Origin: Hyphomicrobiales bacterium | GTDB lineage: Bacteria; Pseudomonadota; Alphaproteobacteria; Rhizobiales; Rhizobiaceae | Length of the DNA stretch: 64,000 nt | Assembly (NCBI GenBank): GCA_900471925.1 | Contig: UCGV01000007.1 | Span: forward strand, 62,001-126,000 | Direction: 5' to 3' | Part shown: positions 61,111 through 64,000 of the stretch, piece by piece | How positions within the stretch are numbered: the stretch's first letter is position 1 | Layout: every line of letters starts with the position of its first letter | Notes under the pieces: model-generated | What the model was told of the DNA's origin: nothing | Seen by the model: the letters and a program-made list of their open reading frames with translations, nothing else | Database searches by the model: none | Position numbers and translations under genes: made by a program

Positions 61111-62754
61111 TCAGGTATTGACCAGTTTTGCCGTCGAATAATCGTACTGGCCGTAGCCGCTGACCGGGTTGAACCCGAGATCGAGCTTGCCATGCATGGC
61201 CGTGATGAGCGGAGCCGTCTGTAGCGCCACCACGGGAACATCGCGCAGGATCTGAAGCTGTGCTTCCTTCAGATATTCGAGCTGCTTGGCGGTGTCGGTC
61301 TCCGCAACGGCCTTGGCGACCAGATCATCGACGCTGCCGCCGACTTCCCCATAGTGAGAGAAGTTACGCAGTGACGAGGGCTTGCCGACAGCCGCAGCCT
61401 TAGACAGGAACTCGTTCAGCACCTGCGGCGCTGTCGGCTCCATTGCCGTCGACAATTCGACGATCGTGCCGCGATCCTGGCGGATGTTGGCGTGGTAGCT
61501 CGCATGATCCTGGACCTGCAGGTTGACGTTGACGCCGACCTTGCGAAGCATGTCCTGCACCATCAGCATATTGACCTTGTAGTCGGGCCGTTCGCTGATG
61601 ATCGCGTCGATGGAAAAGCCGTTCGGGAACCCCGCCTCGGCAAGCAGGGCCTTGGCTTTCTCAGGGTCGTAGTCGTAGCGCAGTTCCGGCGGAATATCAG
61701 CCGTCTTCAGCGCACCGTAGAAGACTTCCGGCACGATTGTCGGCAGGTCGCCATGGACGATCCCGAATGCCTTTGCCCACTGGCTGCGATCGATCGCATA
61801 GGCAAGAGCCTGACGGACCTTCAGGTTGTCGAGCGGCTTGACGGTCATGTTGAAGGCGATGAACTGCAGGCTACCCGGCAGAAGCACGTTGATATTGGCA
61901 TCCGGCGCCTGCTGTTTCATCTGGTCGACCCAGCGCGGATCACGGTCGCCGCCGGTAACGTCGAGCTCACCACCAAGGAAGGCGATGGTCGCCGCGTTAT
62001 TGTCCGGGATGTAGCGCATGTTGATCTCGTCGATCCCCGGGCGACCGCCGAAATAGCCATCAAAGGCCTTCAATATGATCGCTTCCTGCGGCCGATATTC
62101 GGAGAATTCATAGGCACCGCTGCCGACCGGCTGGAAACCGAACTTGTCGCCCAGCTCCTCCACGGCCTTCTTCGGCACGATGAATCGGCCAAAACCGGGG
62201 ATCAGCGCCTCGACATGGAAGAAGGGATCGGTCGCATTCAAATTGAAGCGAACCGTCAGCGGATCGACGATATCGATGCTCTGGATTGATTTGAAACTCG
62301 CACCATGCACGCCACCGAGCTTGGGATCTATCTGCCGCTCGAAGGAGAACTTGACGTCCTCGGCCGAGACTTCACCATAGCCCTTATGCCATTTGACGCC
62401 GGGGCGCAGATGGAAGGTCCACGTCTTTCTGTCTTCCGAAATATCCCATTTTTCCGCCAGTACCGGCTGCATCTGTTCGATGCCGACGTCAAGCGTACCG
62501 CGGGGCGGGGCCACAAGAGAGTTGAAAACCTGCAGGGCGACCGTCTCATCGTCGCCCGTTTTCGTCAGCGCCGGGTCGATCGAGCCGATGTCACGCGAAC
62601 CAAGGCGCACATTCAGGACTTGCGATCCATCGCCGGCGCTCCAGGCGCGCGGCGCAAAGGCCAGAGCGGCAAGCGCCCCGGCACCACCCATGAGAACTGC
62701 TCGGCGTTTGACCTCGCGAGCCACAAGCGTATGCGACAGGTATTCCTTCATCAT
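61111..62754 (-). CDS. ABC transporter substrate-binding protein, family 5
   Basis: A 547-residue periplasmic binding protein with a twin-arginine signal (EVKRRAVLMGGAGALAALAF, cleavage near AWSA). The mature part has LRPGVKWHKGYGEVSAEDVKFSFERQ and PLDNLKVRQALAYAIDRSQW, as in the orphan protein at 39047. ATG 62754 follows GAGGAGGGCTGAG. It is the first gene of a run through permeases, ATPases, two enolase-superfamily genes and a GntR regulator. Uptake of the sugar acid or glycoside processed by those enzymes is inferred. Confidence 0.9.
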   Translation of the reverse strand: MMKEYLSHTLVAREVKRRAVLMGGAGALAALAFAPRAWSAGDGSQVLNVRLGSRDIGSIDPALTKTGDDETVALQVFNSLVAPPRGTLDVGIEQMQPVLAEKWDISEDRKTWTFHLRPGVKWHKGYGEVSAEDVKFSFERQIDPKLGGVHGASFKSIQSIDIVDPLTVRFNLNATDPFFHVEALIPGFGRFIVPKKAVEELGDKFGFQPVGSGAYEFSEYRPQEAIILKAFDGYFGGRPGIDEINMRYIPDNNAATIAFLGGELDVTGGDRDPRWVDQMKQQAPDANINVLLPGSLQFIAFNMTVKPLDNLKVRQALAYAIDRSQWAKAFGIVHGDLPTIVPEVFYGALKTADIPPELRYDYDPEKAKALLAEAGFPNGFSIDAIISERPDYKVNMLMVQDMLRKVGVNVNLQVQDHASYHANIRQDRGTIVELSTAMEPTAPQVLNEFLSKAAAVGKPSSLRNFSHYGEVGGSVDDLVAKAVAETDTAKQLEYLKEAQLQILRDVPVVALQTAPLITAMHGKLDLGFNPVSGYGQYDYSTAKLVNT

Positions 62755-62941
62755 CTCAGCCCTCCTCTGACTGGTGAATACGAAATTCGAAACTCGCATG
62801 TATTCGCTCGGCGCTCACAAGCCCGGCTGCTTACCACCCCTCCCAAGACGGCAACGCAACCTGTTCCTGATAACGCACATTACGACTGTGCGGCAGGCAT
62901 AGACATCCTTTGTCATGCCGGAACGAGCGCCATTTGTATTT

Positions 62942-62958
62942 TCGTATATCATATACGA
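62942..62958. promoter_or_regulatory. Perfect 17-bp palindrome, candidate GntR operator
   Basis: TCGTATAT-C-ATATACGA is a perfect 8-1-8 dyad. It completely covers the predicted -10 hexamer of the 62754 operon promoter, the classic place for a repressor site. A degenerate copy lies at the start of the 53772 operon. The FCD regulator at 54055, in the same gene run, is the likely ligand. Confidence 0.7.
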
Positions 62959-62974
62959 TTTTATACTTTGTCAA
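62946..62974 (-). promoter_or_regulatory. Sigma70-like promoter of the 62754 operon
   Basis: On the - strand: perfect TTGACA at 62974-62969, 17-base spacer, TGATAT at 62951-62946. The -10 lies inside the 17-bp palindrome. Confidence 0.6.
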
Positions 62975-63078
62975 GCGGAAGGTTTGGAATGATCGCCGCG
63001 CTTGGCGCTGTCTGCGACCTGAGTCTCTGAACTTCCTCCCGATTTCGGTGGAGGCCGTCGCATCAAGGAGAGGACGGA

Positions 63079-63171
63079 ATGATGCGTGAGAGCACGATCG
63101 GCTCGTTCGGCACGGACAGTGAGGCTCCTCATTCCCCCTCAAACGTGGGAAATGAGCGCGGCTTCCGTTGA
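63079..63171 (+). CDS. Possible small ORF, 30 residues
   Basis: MMRESTIGSFGTDSEAPHSP... ending GFR, with AAGGAGAGG about 63065-63073 as a good ribosome-binding site and TGA at 63169-63171. No hydrophobic stretch, no known family. It precedes the 63204 gene by 32 bases and could be a leader or a chance frame. Confidence 0.3.
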   Translation: MMRESTIGSFGTDSEAPHSPSNVGNERGFR

Positions 63172-63203
63172 AGCTCGGACCCTGCGATCCCATTTGCACG
63201 AAC

Positions 63204-63845
63204 ATGCCCAAAACGACGAAGAAACAGAAAGAAAGCGACGATCCCGAACTGATCAGAGAGTGGCCGCTTCCTGTGGCGCTGACGCTCGGATCCGCTGTCA
63301 GGGTCAAGGGAATCCTCCAGGAAATCCGCTCGCGGCTTCCGGCTACTGTCAGGAAGTCGCTCGACATGCAGGCAAGCTCGCTGACCTTGATCATGCCGGA
63401 GAATTCCAAGATCGCGTTCCGCGCGACCTCGTCGGCCGTCTCCAGGGCGCTGGGGGATATCGCCGACCTTCCGATTATCCCACGCGAGATCGAGGATATT
63501 CTGACGATCACGGCTTCGGAAAGGAAACGCTGGCTGGAAGACGGCCGCCTTCCGAGCGCCGGAACGCGAACGGTGAGATTACAGGGGCGGGCAAGGAGGA
63601 TCACGTTCCACGTCTTCGATCCCCGTATCGTCGAAGATCTGCTCGACCGTGCCATCGTGGACGAATGGCGGGAAGAAGACGCTGCGGCAAAGGCTGAAAA
63701 TCGCAGGCGCGCTGCGTATCAGGCCAAGCTCACGCGTTCGCTGAAGAAGCAAGGGACGGCAGAACGAACCGGACAGAATGCAGAAGACGCTGCGCACGGA
63801 TTGAGCGGTTGGGACGAATTCGGAAGCGATGGCCTCCTGCGCTGA
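63204..63845 (+). CDS. Protein of unknown function
   Basis: A 213-residue soluble, basic protein; no signal peptide or membrane segment. It starts PKTTKKQKESDDPELIREWPLPVALTLGSAVRVKGIL, has a compact middle (SLTLIMPENSKIAFRATSSAVSRALGDIADLP) and a segment ASERKRWLEDGRLPSAGTRTVRLQGRARRITFHVFDP that could form a helix-turn-helix followed by a strand. The charged helix EEDAAAKAENRRRAAYQAKLTRSLKKQG suggests a coiled coil near the C-terminus. No family is recognised. Start chosen at ATG 63204; an in-frame ATG at 63168 overlaps the possible small ORF. The last 155 bases of the window show nothing. Confidence 0.55.
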   Translation: MPKTTKKQKESDDPELIREWPLPVALTLGSAVRVKGILQEIRSRLPATVRKSLDMQASSLTLIMPENSKIAFRATSSAVSRALGDIADLPIIPREIEDILTITASERKRWLEDGRLPSAGTRTVRLQGRARRITFHVFDPRIVEDLLDRAIVDEWREEDAAAKAENRRRAAYQAKLTRSLKKQGTAERTGQNAEDAAHGLSGWDEFGSDGLLR

Positions 63846-64000
63846 GAAGCCGCGTCGTCGCCAGCGACGCCATCGGGCGATTCGTAAAAATACCCCAATC
63901 CTGAAGCCAGGCCCCCGGCTCAGATTGGTCAAGGCAGGATGCGAGCCACGTTGCCAGTCGGCCTGCACTCAAGCGCTGCGTGGAATGTGAGCGCAGTATC

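Larger units (their letters stand above)
62755..63078. promoter_or_regulatory. Regulatory region before the 62754 operon
   Basis: About 320 bases without a convincing gene. It holds the AT-rich promoter and perfect palindrome at 62942-62974; the rest shows nothing recognised. Confidence 0.6.

Noticed and set aside
1..64000. tRNA or rRNA genes, CRISPR arrays, insertion-sequence ends and replication origins
   Set aside because: Looked for by eye and none seen. A tRNA or small-RNA search by covariance model was not possible, so small RNAs cannot be excluded.

Overview
The window looks like accessory DNA from a high-GC alphaproteobacterium of the Rhizobiaceae (Rhizobium/Sinorhizobium/Agrobacterium type). 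Grounds: an alpha-galactoside operon laid out like the S. meliloti agp locus, many FCD-type GntR regulators and binding-protein-dependent ABC importers, tight ATGA/TAATG gene overlaps, and no rRNA, tRNA, ribosomal or other core genes. A large plasmid or chromid is the most likely replicon (inference). Almost everything is sugar or sugar-acid uptake and catabolism: six ABC import systems, one orphan binding protein, four GntR/FCD regulators, one AraC regulator and four enolase-superfamily dehydratases. No insertion sequence, phage gene, CRISPR array or RNA gene was seen.

Layout. 1-2679: end of a Dpp/Opp-type importer operon (+), then a spermidine-synthase-like methyltransferase and an LldD-type FMN oxidase. 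4804-10554: a complete Dpp/Opp-type importer (-), divergent from a cytoplasmic GH39-like glycosidase (10908, +). 12828-19557 (+): DapA-family aldolase, GntR regulator, CUT1 sugar importer and PfkB kinase. 19604-21327 (-): GntR regulator and Gfo/Idh/MocA dehydrogenase, divergent from 21548-25868 (+): IlvD/Edd dehydratase, amidohydrolase (lactonase-like) and GMC oxidoreductase. Together these could form an oxidative sugar pathway (oxidise, open lactone, dehydrate, cleave or phosphorylate the 2-keto-3-deoxy acid). 25940-26794: an Xre/RES toxin-antitoxin pair. 26850-36940: the agp alpha-galactoside operon (-) with its AraC activator (+). 36956-38706: three unrelated single genes. 39047-45589 (-): Ldh2-type dehydrogenase, Fe-alcohol dehydrogenase, aldehyde dehydrogenase, enolase-superfamily enzyme and an orphan family-5 binding protein, with a divergent GntR regulator. 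46421-53772 (-): CUT1 importer, amidohydrolase, aldo/keto reductase and enolase-superfamily enzyme. 54055-62754 (-): Dpp/Opp-type importer, two more enolase-superfamily paralogues and a GntR regulator. 63204-63845: a protein of unknown function.

The main non-gene signals are: a 17-bp palindrome covering the -10 region of the 62754 operon, with a degenerate copy at the 53772 operon, which ties two operons carrying three paralogous dehydratases to one regulator; stem-loops just after the binding-protein gene in three separate importer operons; and candidate operators in several divergent regions. All homology calls rest on reading motifs by eye; no database search was run.
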